A DNA stretch of 9,903 nt, from NCBI GenBank assembly GCA_018715295.1, contig DVLY01000035.1, positions 1 to 9,903 on the forward strand. The letters are read 5' to 3'. The stretch is from Candidatus Merdimorpha stercoravium. Its GTDB lineage: Bacteria; Bacteroidota; Bacteroidia; Flavobacteriales; UBA1820. This document shows positions 1 to 6,183 of the stretch, piece by piece (within the stretch, counting starts at the first letter, position 1; every line of letters begins with the position of its first letter). Both the position numbers and the translations under genes were made by a program. Below the pieces are notes generated by a model that was not told the origin of the DNA, did not search any database, and saw only the letters and a list, made by a program, of their open reading frames with translations.

Positions 1-4
1 AACC

Positions 5-1402
5 ATGCAGGAGAAAACCGAACGAAAGAGACTCTTTATCGAGACCTATGGCTGCCAGATGAATGTGGCGGACAGCGAGGTGGTGGCCGGGATCATGGCC
101 GGTGAGGGTTACGAACTGACCGACGAGCTCAAGGCCGCCGATCTGATCCTGGTCAACACGTGTTCCGTGCGGGAGAAAGCCGAGCAGACGGTACGCAACA
201 AACTGGCCAATTTCACCCATCTGAAGCGCCTGCGCCCCCATCTGGTGATCGGGGTGCTGGGCTGCATGGCCGAGCGCCTGAAAGAAAAACTGCTCGAAGA
301 GGAACGCATGGTCGATCTGGTGGCCGGCCCGGATGCCTACCGCGACCTGCCCCGTCTGGTGGGACGGGCGCAGGCCTCCCTTTCGGCGGTAAATGTCCGT
401 CTGTCCTTGTGCGAAACCTACGACGGGATCCGCCCGGTGCGTCTTTCGGAAGGCTCTCCGACGGCTTTCGTATCGGTAATGCGGGGATGCGACAACATGT
501 GCACGTATTGCGTGGTGCCCTACACCCGGGGGCGGGAACGCAGCCGCGACCCGCAGTCCGTGCTGGAGGAGATCGGCGTGTTGCAGGACAAGGGGGTGCG
601 CGAGGTAACGCTTCTGGGGCAGAACATCGATTCGTACCTGTGGTACGGCGGCGGGGCGAAAAAGGATTTCGAGAAGGCTTCCCGGGAGGCTCGGGAGAAT
701 GCCTGCCGTTTTTCGGGACTTTTGTCCCGGGTGGCGGAGGCGTTTCCCCGGATGCGCATCCGTTTCTGCACGTCCAATCCGCACGACATGACCGATGACG
801 TGCTCGATGCGATCGCTTCCCATCCCAACATCTGCCGGTATCTGCACCTGCCATTCCAAAGCGGATCGACCCGTATCCTGCGCCACATGCACCGGGGCTA
901 CACCCGGGAGGAATACCTGGCGCTGATCGACCGGATCCGGGCCAAGCTGCCCGATTGCGGATTGACGATGGACGTGATCGCGGGTTACCCGACCGAAACG
1001 GAGGAAGACCATCGCCAGACCCTTTCCCTGATGGAATACGTCAAGTACGACTTCGGATACATGTTCAAGTATTCCGAACGCCCGGGTACGTATGCCGCCC
1101 GGCATTACCCCGATGATGTGCCCGAGGAGGTGAAGCAGCGCCGCTTGGACGAGATCATCGCACTCCAGGCGCAGCATTCCGCCTGGCGCAACGCGCAGTA
1201 CATCGGACGCGAGTGCGAGGTGCTGTGCGAAGGGACGAGCAAGAAGGATGCCGGCCGCCTGTTCGGGCGCAACAGCCAGGGGATCGTCGTGGTGTTCGAC
1301 GCAGCGGGACATCGCGTGGGCGATTTCGTCCGGGTGCGCATCGACGATACCACCCAGGGGACGCTCCTGGGAAGCGTAGTGGAACCCGGTGCCGGCAAGT
1401 AA
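5..1402 (+). CDS. miaB: tRNA-2-methylthio-N6-dimethylallyladenosine synthase MiaB
   Basis: A radical-SAM methylthiotransferase that converts i6A37 to ms2i6A37 in tRNAs reading UNN codons. Seen: the N-terminal MTTase domain has the three cysteines for one 4Fe-4S cluster (C17 in ETYGCQMN, C53 in NTCSVRE, C87 in GCMAE). The radical-SAM motif CDNMCTYC at C162/C166/C169 holds the second cluster. A C-terminal TRAM domain lies at about 398-460, with GRNSQGIVVVF. The length of 465 aa is normal for MiaB, and the C-terminal signature separates it from the paralogues RimO and MtaB less directly than the overall layout does. Only four bases precede the ATG, so the promoter is out of view and a slightly longer N-terminus cannot be excluded. 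The polyprenyl synthase follows after 30 bp with no promoter or terminator between them, so the two are probably cotranscribed. Confidence 0.96.
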   Translation: MQEKTERKRLFIETYGCQMNVADSEVVAGIMAGEGYELTDELKAADLILVNTCSVREKAEQTVRNKLANFTHLKRLRPHLVIGVLGCMAERLKEKLLEEERMVDLVAGPDAYRDLPRLVGRAQASLSAVNVRLSLCETYDGIRPVRLSEGSPTAFVSVMRGCDNMCTYCVVPYTRGRERSRDPQSVLEEIGVLQDKGVREVTLLGQNIDSYLWYGGGAKKDFEKASREARENACRFSGLLSRVAEAFPRMRIRFCTSNPHDMTDDVLDAIASHPNICRYLHLPFQSGSTRILRHMHRGYTREEYLALIDRIRAKLPDCGLTMDVIAGYPTETEEDHRQTLSLMEYVKYDFGYMFKYSERPGTYAARHYPDDVPEEVKQRRLDEIIALQAQHSAWRNAQYIGRECEVLCEGTSKKDAGRLFGRNSQGIVVVFDAAGHRVGDFVRVRIDDTTQGTLLGSVVEPGAGK

Positions 1403-1432
1403 GCAAGGGGACAAAAAAACGAAAGACGAGAT

Positions 1433-2398
1433 ATGGACAAGTTTTTAGAACGCTATTCTTCGGTCATCGAGCAGGCTTTCGGGGAGTACTACCGCCGGCA
1501 CACCTCGCCCGAGCACCTGTACCAGCCGGTGCACTACATCCTTTCCCTGGGAGGGAAACGGCTGCGCCCGGCACTGGTGCTGTTGGCGGCGGACAGTTTC
1601 GGCTGCCCGCTGGAAAAGGCCATGCCTGCGGCCATGGCGATCGAGGTATTCCACAACTTTTCGCTGGTGCACGACGACATCATGGACCGCGCCCCCTTGC
1701 GGCGGGGACATCCGACGGTGCATTGCCGCTGGGATGCCAATACGGCGATCCTCTCGGGCGATGTGATGATGATCCAGGCTTACGAACTGTTCGAAACTTA
1801 TCGGGGCGATACCTTCCGGGAGGTCATCCTGGCTTTCAACCGCGTGGCCCGGCAGGTATGCGAGGGACAGCAGCTCGACATGGATTACGAAAATATCGAA
1901 GACGTCTCCCAAGCGCAGTACATGGAGATGATCCGCCTCAAGACGGCGGTGCTCATCGGCGGGGCGCTGCGTATAGGCGGTATCGTAGCCGGAGCTTCCG
2001 CCCGGGAACTCGAAGCGCTGGAAGGTTTCGGTACCGATGTCGGTCTGGCGTTCCAGCTCACGGACGATTACCTGGATACCTTCGGCGATCCCCGGACCTT
2101 CGGCAAACGGATCGGCGGGGACATCCTCGAAGGGAAAAAGACTTTCCTGTACATCACGGCGCGCGAGCGGGCTTCGCGGGAGGAGTTCGAGCGGGCCTTC
2201 TCCCTGGCGGACGAGGAGGAAAAGATCGAAGCGGTTCGGGACCTGTACAGGGCAACCGGAGCGGACCAGGCCTTGCGCGAGCAGATAGACCGCTATACCG
2301 AGAAGGCCTTGGCTCATGTGGACCGCCTGCCTTTTTCGCAGCCTTATCGCGAGCATTACATCCGCCTGGCGCGTGCGCTGGTGCAGCGGAAACTGTAA
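1433..2398 (+). CDS. Polyprenyl (isoprenyl) diphosphate synthase, probably short-chain FPP/GGPP type
   Basis: A trans-prenyltransferase that condenses isopentenyl diphosphate onto allylic diphosphates in the cytosol, supplying quinone, undecaprenyl or other isoprenoid precursors. Seen in 321 aa: GKRLRP at 41-46, the first Asp-rich motif DDIMD at 81-85 followed by RRGHPTVH, EGQQLDM at 144-150, and the second Asp-rich motif DDYLD at 211-215 followed by GGDILEGKKTFL. All catalytic Mg-diphosphate residues are present. The residue five before the first Asp motif is Phe76. In this family an aromatic there usually blocks elongation and gives C15-C20 products, whereas long-chain synthases such as E. 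coli IspB have a small residue. The short-chain call is therefore an inference; a longer product for menaquinone remains possible. It follows miaB by 30 bp and ends just before a strong terminator. Confidence 0.93.
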   Translation: MDKFLERYSSVIEQAFGEYYRRHTSPEHLYQPVHYILSLGGKRLRPALVLLAADSFGCPLEKAMPAAMAIEVFHNFSLVHDDIMDRAPLRRGHPTVHCRWDANTAILSGDVMMIQAYELFETYRGDTFREVILAFNRVARQVCEGQQLDMDYENIEDVSQAQYMEMIRLKTAVLIGGALRIGGIVAGASARELEALEGFGTDVGLAFQLTDDYLDTFGDPRTFGKRIGGDILEGKKTFLYITARERASREEFERAFSLADEEEKIEAVRDLYRATGADQALREQIDRYTEKALAHVDRLPFSQPYREHYIRLARALVQRKL

Positions 2399-2422
2399 AG
2401 GCCGTTGCAAAGACAGCGGTTC

Positions 2423-2472
2423 AAGCCAAAGAGCGGTTGCAGGCCCAGCCTGCAACCGCTCTTTGGCTTTTT
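2423..2472 (+). terminator. Rho-independent terminator, perfect 22-bp stem
   Basis: The left arm 2423-2444 and right arm 2448-2469 are exact reverse complements with a 3-nt loop (CCA). A T5 run spans 2468-2472 and partly overlaps the stem end. It lies 24 bp after the polyprenyl synthase stop and ends the miaB operon. The convergent lipoprotein gene stops at 2505, so the dyad may also stop minus-strand transcripts, but on that side there is no U-rich tail. Confidence 0.9.
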
Positions 2473-2504
2473 GCTTGGAAAGGGACGCGGAGCCGAAACG
2501 AACG

Positions 2505-3596
2505 CTACGGAAGGGGAAAACGCCAGATGGTTTCCTGATCCTCCTGCGGTACGCCGCTGGCATAAGCGTAACGGCCGTCGGGCGAAACGGCAAGGGTGCT
2601 GATGGGATGGTTCGTCCGGTAGCATTTGACGGGGTTCCCCTCCCAGTCGTACACGTAGATACGGTCGGTATAGTGCCACCGTTCGTCTGCCTTGTCGGTC
2701 AGGTTACGCATTTGCCCCATGGTGTAGTCGTTGTAAATGACATAAATGTACTCCTGCGTAACCGATACCGCCCGCACGCCCGTCCACGAATCGTCGGCTA
2801 TCCGCCTGTTGTTCAGGGGAGCATCGGTGAATTCGTATTTCGGCAGATCTGCACAGAGGGCTCGGGGATTTTCGACCCGTCCGTTTTTGCAGTCGAAAAC
2901 AAGGACGTAGCGTCCGAAGCTGCGGGTGTAAAAAACAAAGCGGTCTTTCTGCGGGTGCTTTTCGATCTGGCCGGAGTAAATGATGGACTTTGATTGGGAC
3001 CTTCCCGGTATGTCGTCGGGAAACTCAAACCCGGCAGGGACAAGCCGCTCTTGTGCAGGGTAAAACAGAAAGAACATCTCCTGGTTGTCGTTCTGGCTGC
3101 CGGTAACCAGCAGGGTGGAATCGTTCAGCGGATAGCCGTCTTTGAGGTTGAAGTAACCGTTCCAGTGCAAGGACTTCCATACCGGAGGCACCTGCAGCGA
3201 ATCGTCCGAAGGAGGCCAAGCGGTTTTCAGGATTTTGTTTTCTCCATTGAACAGCCCCAAGGCATAGAGCGTATCGCGAAGCAGCTTCATCTGCGGGATG
3301 TAGAGGTCTTCCGGCCCATCCCCCTTGGGAAGGATTTCCTGCAGGAACAGCAGGGAATCCCCCTGGATGCGGTAAAGGGCTACCGTATGGCTTTCCGAAC
3401 GGTGCAAGCGGAAAAACAGGCGGCCGCTATCCGACAGGATCGGGACACAACCCACTTTCGGGCGGTCGAATGCCATCCTGACACCGGAAACGGGCGTTTG
3501 TTCCCATGCCGGCTCCTCTTTCTGCGAGGAGTCTTTGCAACTGCCCACCAGCAGCACAAGGAACAGGAAGGGTAGGAAGCTCTGCGTTGTTTTCAT
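2505..3596 (-). CDS. Lipoprotein with predicted TolB-like 6-bladed beta-propeller
   Basis: Function unknown. The start MKTTQSFLPFLFLV gives a classic lipoprotein signal peptide with lipobox LVGSC, so Cys20 is the predicted lipidated residue. The mature protein would be anchored in an outer-facing membrane leaflet of the envelope. The remainder of the 363 aa shows recurring beta-strand stretches such as RYVLVFDCKNG, EYIYVIYNDY, RIYVYDWEGNPV and STLAVSPDGRYAYASG, the look of the Bacteroidales 6-bladed (TolB-like/DUF5128-like) propeller lipoproteins. The frame stays open 41 codons further upstream, but that stretch is not signal-like and is rejected. The start codon overlaps the stop of a cryptic upstream frame as ATGA, suggesting translational coupling. 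Residues after Cys20 (KDSSQKEE) are charged, but I cannot say whether they act as a surface export signal. Ligand and partner are not evident. Confidence 0.82.
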   Translation of the reverse strand: MKTTQSFLPFLFLVLLVGSCKDSSQKEEPAWEQTPVSGVRMAFDRPKVGCVPILSDSGRLFFRLHRSESHTVALYRIQGDSLLFLQEILPKGDGPEDLYIPQMKLLRDTLYALGLFNGENKILKTAWPPSDDSLQVPPVWKSLHWNGYFNLKDGYPLNDSTLLVTGSQNDNQEMFFLFYPAQERLVPAGFEFPDDIPGRSQSKSIIYSGQIEKHPQKDRFVFYTRSFGRYVLVFDCKNGRVENPRALCADLPKYEFTDAPLNNRRIADDSWTGVRAVSVTQEYIYVIYNDYTMGQMRNLTDKADERWHYTDRIYVYDWEGNPVKCYRTNHPISTLAVSPDGRYAYASGVPQEDQETIWRFPLP

Positions 3597-3826
3597 GGTC
3601 GCAAAAAGGGAATGTTGTCCCACCGTTTGATTTGACGGGTAATTTTCTCCTCGTACAGCATCCCGTAGTCGATGCGGGTGTCTGGGGCAGCATGTCCGGC
3701 TCCCAGAGAGAAGAACCACCCTCCCTTTCCTCCACCTTCGAGGAGTTCGGGAGAAGCCGAGGATAAACCCGAGCTAAAGATAATGAATAATTCATGTCGT
3801 CGCCCGGTGGGATACGGGAAATATTT
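3593..3826 (-). pseudogene. Possible gene remnant or frameshifted short ORF upstream of the lipoprotein gene
   Basis: On the minus strand one frame stays open for 77 codons and ends in TGA at 3593-3595, overlapping the lipoprotein ATG as ATGA. Its last part reads like real protein: WFFSLGAGHAAPDTR, then IDYGMLYEEKITR, then QIKRWDNIPFLRP. Third codon positions there are mostly G or C, as in neighbouring genes. The frame has no normal start except an internal ATG at 3659-3661, which would leave only 22 residues. Another ATG at 3793-3795 opens a different frame (MNYSLSLARVYPRLLP), so one indel between about 3690 and 3760 would join them into a protein of roughly 70 residues. Alternatives are a truncated 3' end of a lost gene, or a leader with a short coupling ORF. 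I do not recognise a family. Confidence 0.4.
3775..3782 (-). promoter_or_regulatory. Weak candidate -7 box for the lipoprotein transcript
   Basis: On the minus strand this reads TATCTTTA, seven of eight positions of the Bacteroidetes consensus TAnnTTTG. I see no convincing -33 TTTG about 19 bp upstream. It lies just after the terminator of the RRM gene, which is where the lipoprotein would need a promoter. If used, transcription would start near 3768 and the ATG at 3793-3795 would be excluded. Confidence 0.25.
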
Positions 3827-3830
3827 TTAT

Positions 3831-3865
3831 AAAAAATCCCGCAAACCCTTCGAGGGCTTGCGGGA
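3831..3865 (-). terminator. Intrinsic terminator of the RRM protein gene
   Basis: Arms at 3837-3849 and 3853-3865 pair over 13 positions with one A-C mismatch and a 3-nt loop. On the minus strand the stem is followed by T6 (the A run at 3831-3836) and more A/T. It lies 24 bp past the stop at 3890 and separates the RRM gene from the lipoprotein gene, so the latter needs its own promoter. Confidence 0.88.
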
Positions 3866-3889
3866 CAAGGCCACGCCTATGGATTCGAT

Positions 3890-4486
3890 TCAGAAATTGT
3901 CCTGATGGTTCTCGTTGTCTTCGTGCGGTTCGTAACCACCGGTGCGGTATCCTCCGCGGTCGGAGTAGTTGTCGCGGCGCTGATAGCCCCCTTCGCGGCG
4001 TTGGTAGCCTCCCTCGCGGCGTTGGTAGCCACCTTCGCGGCGCTGGTAGCCTCCCTCGCGGCGCTGGTAACCCCCTTCGCGGCGCTGGTAGCCTCCCTCG
4101 CGACGCTGGAAACCACCCTCGCGACGCTGGAAACCACCCTCACGGGGTTGGTATCCGCCTTCGCGCGGCTGATAGCCTCCTTCACGGCGCTGGAAGCCTC
4201 CTTCGCGGTGTTGCGGGTAGCCTCCGTGCGCTTTCTTGTAATCTTCGTGCGGAACCGCTTCTTTGGTAGCGATGGAAGAACCTTCGTACTCCACGCCGTT
4301 GAGCGCTTCGACTGCCTGGCGGCCTTGTTCGTCGTCCGCCATTTCGACAAAACCGTAACATTTCGACCGACCGGTTTCACGGTCCATGATCACTTTGGAG
4401 GAAGTAACTTCTCCGAATTGCTCGAAAAGAGCTTGCAAGGACTCCGCCGTGGTGTTCGGGGAAAGCCTTGCTGCAAAAATTTTCAT
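3890..4486 (-). CDS. RRM RNA-binding protein with Arg/Gly/Tyr-rich tandem-repeat tail
   Basis: A single-RRM protein of 198 aa, expected to bind single-stranded RNA and act post-transcriptionally, like the small RRM proteins common in Bacteroidetes. Seen: the RRM covers about 1-78, with RNP2-like KIFAARL at the N-terminus and RNP1-like KCYGFVEM near residue 42-49; aromatic Tyr and Phe of RNP1 are present. The start at MKIFAARLSP is chosen because the RRM begins there; 14 upstream codons are AT-rich leader. After residue 90 come eleven 7-residue units of the form REGG(Y/F)Q(R/P), then a Tyr/Gly/Asp-rich end (DNYSDRGGYRTGGY...DNF). The tail is basic and low-complexity, like RGG-type RNA-binding tails. 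The gene is monocistronic, between its own promoter and terminator. The RNA targets cannot be read from sequence. Confidence 0.93.
   Translation of the reverse strand: MKIFAARLSPNTTAESLQALFEQFGEVTSSKVIMDRETGRSKCYGFVEMADDEQGRQAVEALNGVEYEGSSIATKEAVPHEDYKKAHGGYPQHREGGFQRREGGYQPREGGYQPREGGFQRREGGFQRREGGYQRREGGYQRREGGYQRREGGYQRREGGYQRREGGYQRRDNYSDRGGYRTGGYEPHEDNENHQDNF
3978..4208 (-). repeat. Eleven tandem 21-bp in-frame coding repeats
   Basis: Eleven contiguous 21-bp units with no spacers encode the heptads REGG(Y/F)Q(R/P) of the RRM protein. Units differ mostly at synonymous sites. Units nearest the C-terminus are the most uniform (six REGGYQR heptads in a row), and those nearest the RRM are more diverged, with F for Y and P for R. 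A length of 21 bp keeps frame, so unit gain or loss would change only tail length. Confidence 0.93.
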
Positions 4487-4519
4487 CAATGTAAAAAATT
4501 TAGAAATAAATAAATAACG

Positions 4520-4550
4520 AAAAAACACCTCGCCCGAATCGGGAGAGAGG
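4520..4550 (-). promoter_or_regulatory. Leader hairpin plus U6, attenuator-like, before the RRM gene
   Basis: In the minus-strand transcript an interrupted stem forms: CCTC/GAGG outer (4547-4550 with 4528-4531), an asymmetric internal loop, CCCG/CGGG inner (4533-4536 with 4540-4543) and loop ATT. It is followed by TG and T6 (4520-4525). The shape is that of a weak intrinsic terminator or a 5'-end stabilising hairpin. It would lie at the very 5' end of the RRM mRNA if the -7 box at 4557-4564 is used. Confidence 0.4.
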
Positions 4551-4556
4551 CTGCGC

Positions 4557-4564
4557 CAAAATTA
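4557..4564 (-). promoter_or_regulatory. Bacteroidetes -7 promoter box for the RRM gene
   Basis: On the minus strand this reads TAATTTTG, a full match to TAnnTTTG. Transcription would start near 4550, leaving a leader of about 64 nt before the ATG at 4486. A clear -33 TTTG is not seen. Confidence 0.65.
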
Positions 4565-4607
4565 CGATTATTTATGTTACCGGAAAATTTTTCCCGGAAA
4601 TATTCCC

Positions 4608-4615
4608 TAATTTTG
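4608..4615 (+). promoter_or_regulatory. Bacteroidetes -7 promoter box for the small membrane protein and mrp
   Basis: TAATTTTG is a full match to TAnnTTTG, 28 bp before the ATG at 4644, so the leader would be about 20 nt. It is the exact mirror of the box at 4557-4564, and the two upstream regions overlap. A good -33 element is not evident. Confidence 0.65.
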
Positions 4616-4643
4616 ACCTCTGTTTTCCAACAAGGATTCGCCC

Positions 4644-4865
4644 ATGACCGAACACCTGCGCAAATATCTCGCCCGACATGGCTTCGGGGTGTGCAAAAGG
4701 CTCACCGCCCGGATGGCTATCCGCACCAATTCCATGCGGGTATTCATGATATACAGCGCGTTTTTTACCCTCGGAGCCTCCTTTGTGCTGTACCTGGCGC
4801 TGGCTTTCGGCTTGAAGGTAAAGGACCTGGTATTCCGTCGCCGGGAGTCGGCCTTCGATTTCTGA
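4644..4865 (+). CDS. Small single-span membrane protein, function unknown
   Basis: I do not recognise a family. The 73-aa product has a basic N-terminal part (residues 1-32, rich in Arg, Lys and His), one strongly hydrophobic segment at about 33-57 (VFMIYSAFFTLGASFVLYLA), and a short tail with KVKDLVFRRRESAFDF. That fits one inner-membrane helix with basic residues on both sides, so topology is ambiguous. Reasons to accept it as a gene: a -7 box TAATTTTG 28 bp upstream, an AAGGA stretch about 9 bp before the ATG, GC-rich third positions, and a position 75 bp before mrp with no terminator between, suggesting cotranscription. No signal peptidase site is clear. A link to Fe-S metabolism is only suggested by adjacency. 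Confidence 0.7.
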   Translation: MTEHLRKYLARHGFGVCKRLTARMAIRTNSMRVFMIYSAFFTLGASFVLYLALAFGLKVKDLVFRRRESAFDF

Positions 4866-4940
4866 GCCCGAAAGGGACGGACGGTGCGAAACAAGGACGA
4901 TCGAAAGAAAAACAACGAAAATAAAAGGGAGAGAAAGACA

Positions 4941-6005
4941 ATGGATTTTGACAAGGAAAAAATCGTCGAAGCCCTGCGCCCGATCAACATGCCCGGTACT
5001 TCGCAGGACCTGGTAACCATGGGCGGGGTGCGGAAAGTCGAGGTGGACGGCCGCCGGATACACATCGAAGCCGTCGTATTTACCCCGGCCCTCAATATGC
5101 GCCGCAAGGTGGAAAACCAGATCAAGTACCTGGTGGAAAAACTGTATCCCGAAGCCGAAGTAAGCGCTGCGGTGGGCAGTGAAAAACCGCAGGACGATCC
5201 CATCGCCCCGATCGAGACCTCCATCTCCCGGGTGCGCCACATCATCGCCATCGCTTCGGGCAAGGGCGGGGTGGGAAAATCCACCGTCGCCGCCAATCTC
5301 GCCGTCGCTTTGGCCCAGGCCGGTTACCGCGTAGGACTGGTCGACGCCGATATTTACGGTCCGTCGATGCCCATCATGTTCGACGTGGAGGGAGCGATGC
5401 CTACCGCGGTGGAACAGGACGGGAAGGACATGATGACCCCCATCGAGGCCTACGGGATCAAGTTGCAGTCCATCGGCTTTTTCGCGCGGCCCGATCAGGC
5501 AATGGCCTGGCGGGGAGCGATGGCCACCAAGGCACTCCAGCAGATGGTCTTCGAAACCCAGTGGGGCGAGTTGGACTACCTGCTCATCGACATGCCTCCC
5601 GGAACGGGCGACGTGCATCTGACCTTGACCGGTTCGCTGCCGCTCACTGGAGCGATCATCGTAACCACACCTCAGAACGTAGCGCTGAACGATGCCCGCC
5701 GGGGGATCGAACTGTTCCTCAACAAAAATATCCATGTGCCCATCGTAGGGCTTATCGAGAACATGGCCTACTTCACCCCGGCCGAATTGCCGCAAAACCG
5801 TTATTACATCTTCGGACGCTCGGGCGGGAAGGCGCTGGCAGCCGACTATAAGATCCCGTTCCTGGGCGAAATACCCCTGGTGCAGTCCATCCGCGAGGCT
5901 TCCGATGCCGGACGTCCGGTCGCTTTGGATGGCGAAACCCCGATGGGACGGGCTTTTTCCGACATTGCCGCCAAAGTGGTGGAGTTCGCTTCCCGGGAAG
6001 CCTGA
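4941..6005 (+). CDS. mrp: Mrp/ApbC (NBP35-like) iron-sulfur cluster carrier ATPase
   Basis: A cytosolic P-loop ATPase of the Mrp/NBP35 family that carries Fe-S clusters to apo-proteins. Seen in 354 aa: an N-terminal MIP18/DUF59-type domain at about 1-75; a deviant Walker A SGKGGVGKST at 106-115 with the signature first Lys (K108); VDADIYGPSMP at 134-144; and IDMPPGTGD at 216-224. The start at the ATG is preferred because DUF59 begins there and AAAAGGGAGAG precedes it. The in-frame GTG at 4884 would add 19 Lys/Asn/Arg-rich residues. Odd point: the CPxC motif that binds the bridging cluster in most Mrp proteins is absent. After ENMAYF the sequence reads TPAELPQNRYYIFG, with no cysteine. As far as I recall this holds for Bacteroidetes Mrp proteins generally, so the name follows the family and the biochemical role is inferred. 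Confidence 0.93.
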   Translation: MDFDKEKIVEALRPINMPGTSQDLVTMGGVRKVEVDGRRIHIEAVVFTPALNMRRKVENQIKYLVEKLYPEAEVSAAVGSEKPQDDPIAPIETSISRVRHIIAIASGKGGVGKSTVAANLAVALAQAGYRVGLVDADIYGPSMPIMFDVEGAMPTAVEQDGKDMMTPIEAYGIKLQSIGFFARPDQAMAWRGAMATKALQQMVFETQWGELDYLLIDMPPGTGDVHLTLTGSLPLTGAIIVTTPQNVALNDARRGIELFLNKNIHVPIVGLIENMAYFTPAELPQNRYYIFGRSGGKALAADYKIPFLGEIPLVQSIREASDAGRPVALDGETPMGRAFSDIAAKVVEFASREA

Positions 6006-6072
6006 GGCGCGGGCCAGGCCGATTGGCCGGGGCGGAAGGCCATCAGGAAAACTTTTTTTGGAAAAGAATACA

Positions 6073-6116
6073 AAACATTGAAGGGATGGAGCATTTGCTC
6101 CATCCCTTTAATGTTT
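6073..6116. terminator. Long hairpin terminator shared by convergent genes
   Basis: Arms 6073-6093 and 6096-6116 are reverse complements over 21 positions with one G-T wobble and a very short loop. Mrp ends at 6005 on the plus strand and the exported protein at 6184 on the minus strand, so the hairpin sits between convergent stops. The minus-strand side is followed by a T-rich tail (TTTTGTATTCTTTT); the plus side has only TTTG. A separate T7 run at 6053-6059, preceded by a weak GGCC stem, might help end mrp transcripts. Otherwise 6006-6183 holds nothing I can assign. Confidence 0.75.
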
Positions 6117-6183
6117 GTCGGTAAGAAGGATGTCCGGGCCGGTATCAGGCAAGTTTCTCCCGGCCGGGAGAGGCCTTTTCCCG

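Noticed and set aside
3597..3719. N-terminal extension of the lipoprotein by 41 codons
   Set aside because: It would bury the signal peptide and lipobox; the ATG at 3594-3596 gives a standard lipoprotein signal.
3978..4208. Short regular repeats considered as a CRISPR array
   Set aside because: Units are contiguous 21-bp coding repeats with no spacers and no cas genes nearby.
3905..4513. Plus-strand 202-codon ORF with repeated hydrophobic Ala/Leu/Val segments, opposite the RRM gene
   Set aside because: It is the antisense of the 21-bp repeats; the RRM motifs, promoter and terminator all support the minus strand.
4884..4940. GTG start giving Mrp 19 extra residues
   Set aside because: The extension is Lys/Asn/Arg-rich and not family-like; the ATG at 4941 has a purine-rich stretch and begins the DUF59 domain.
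4572..5795. Minus-strand 407-codon ORF opposite mrp
   Set aside because: It is antisense to the well-supported Mrp protein and shows no recognisable motif.
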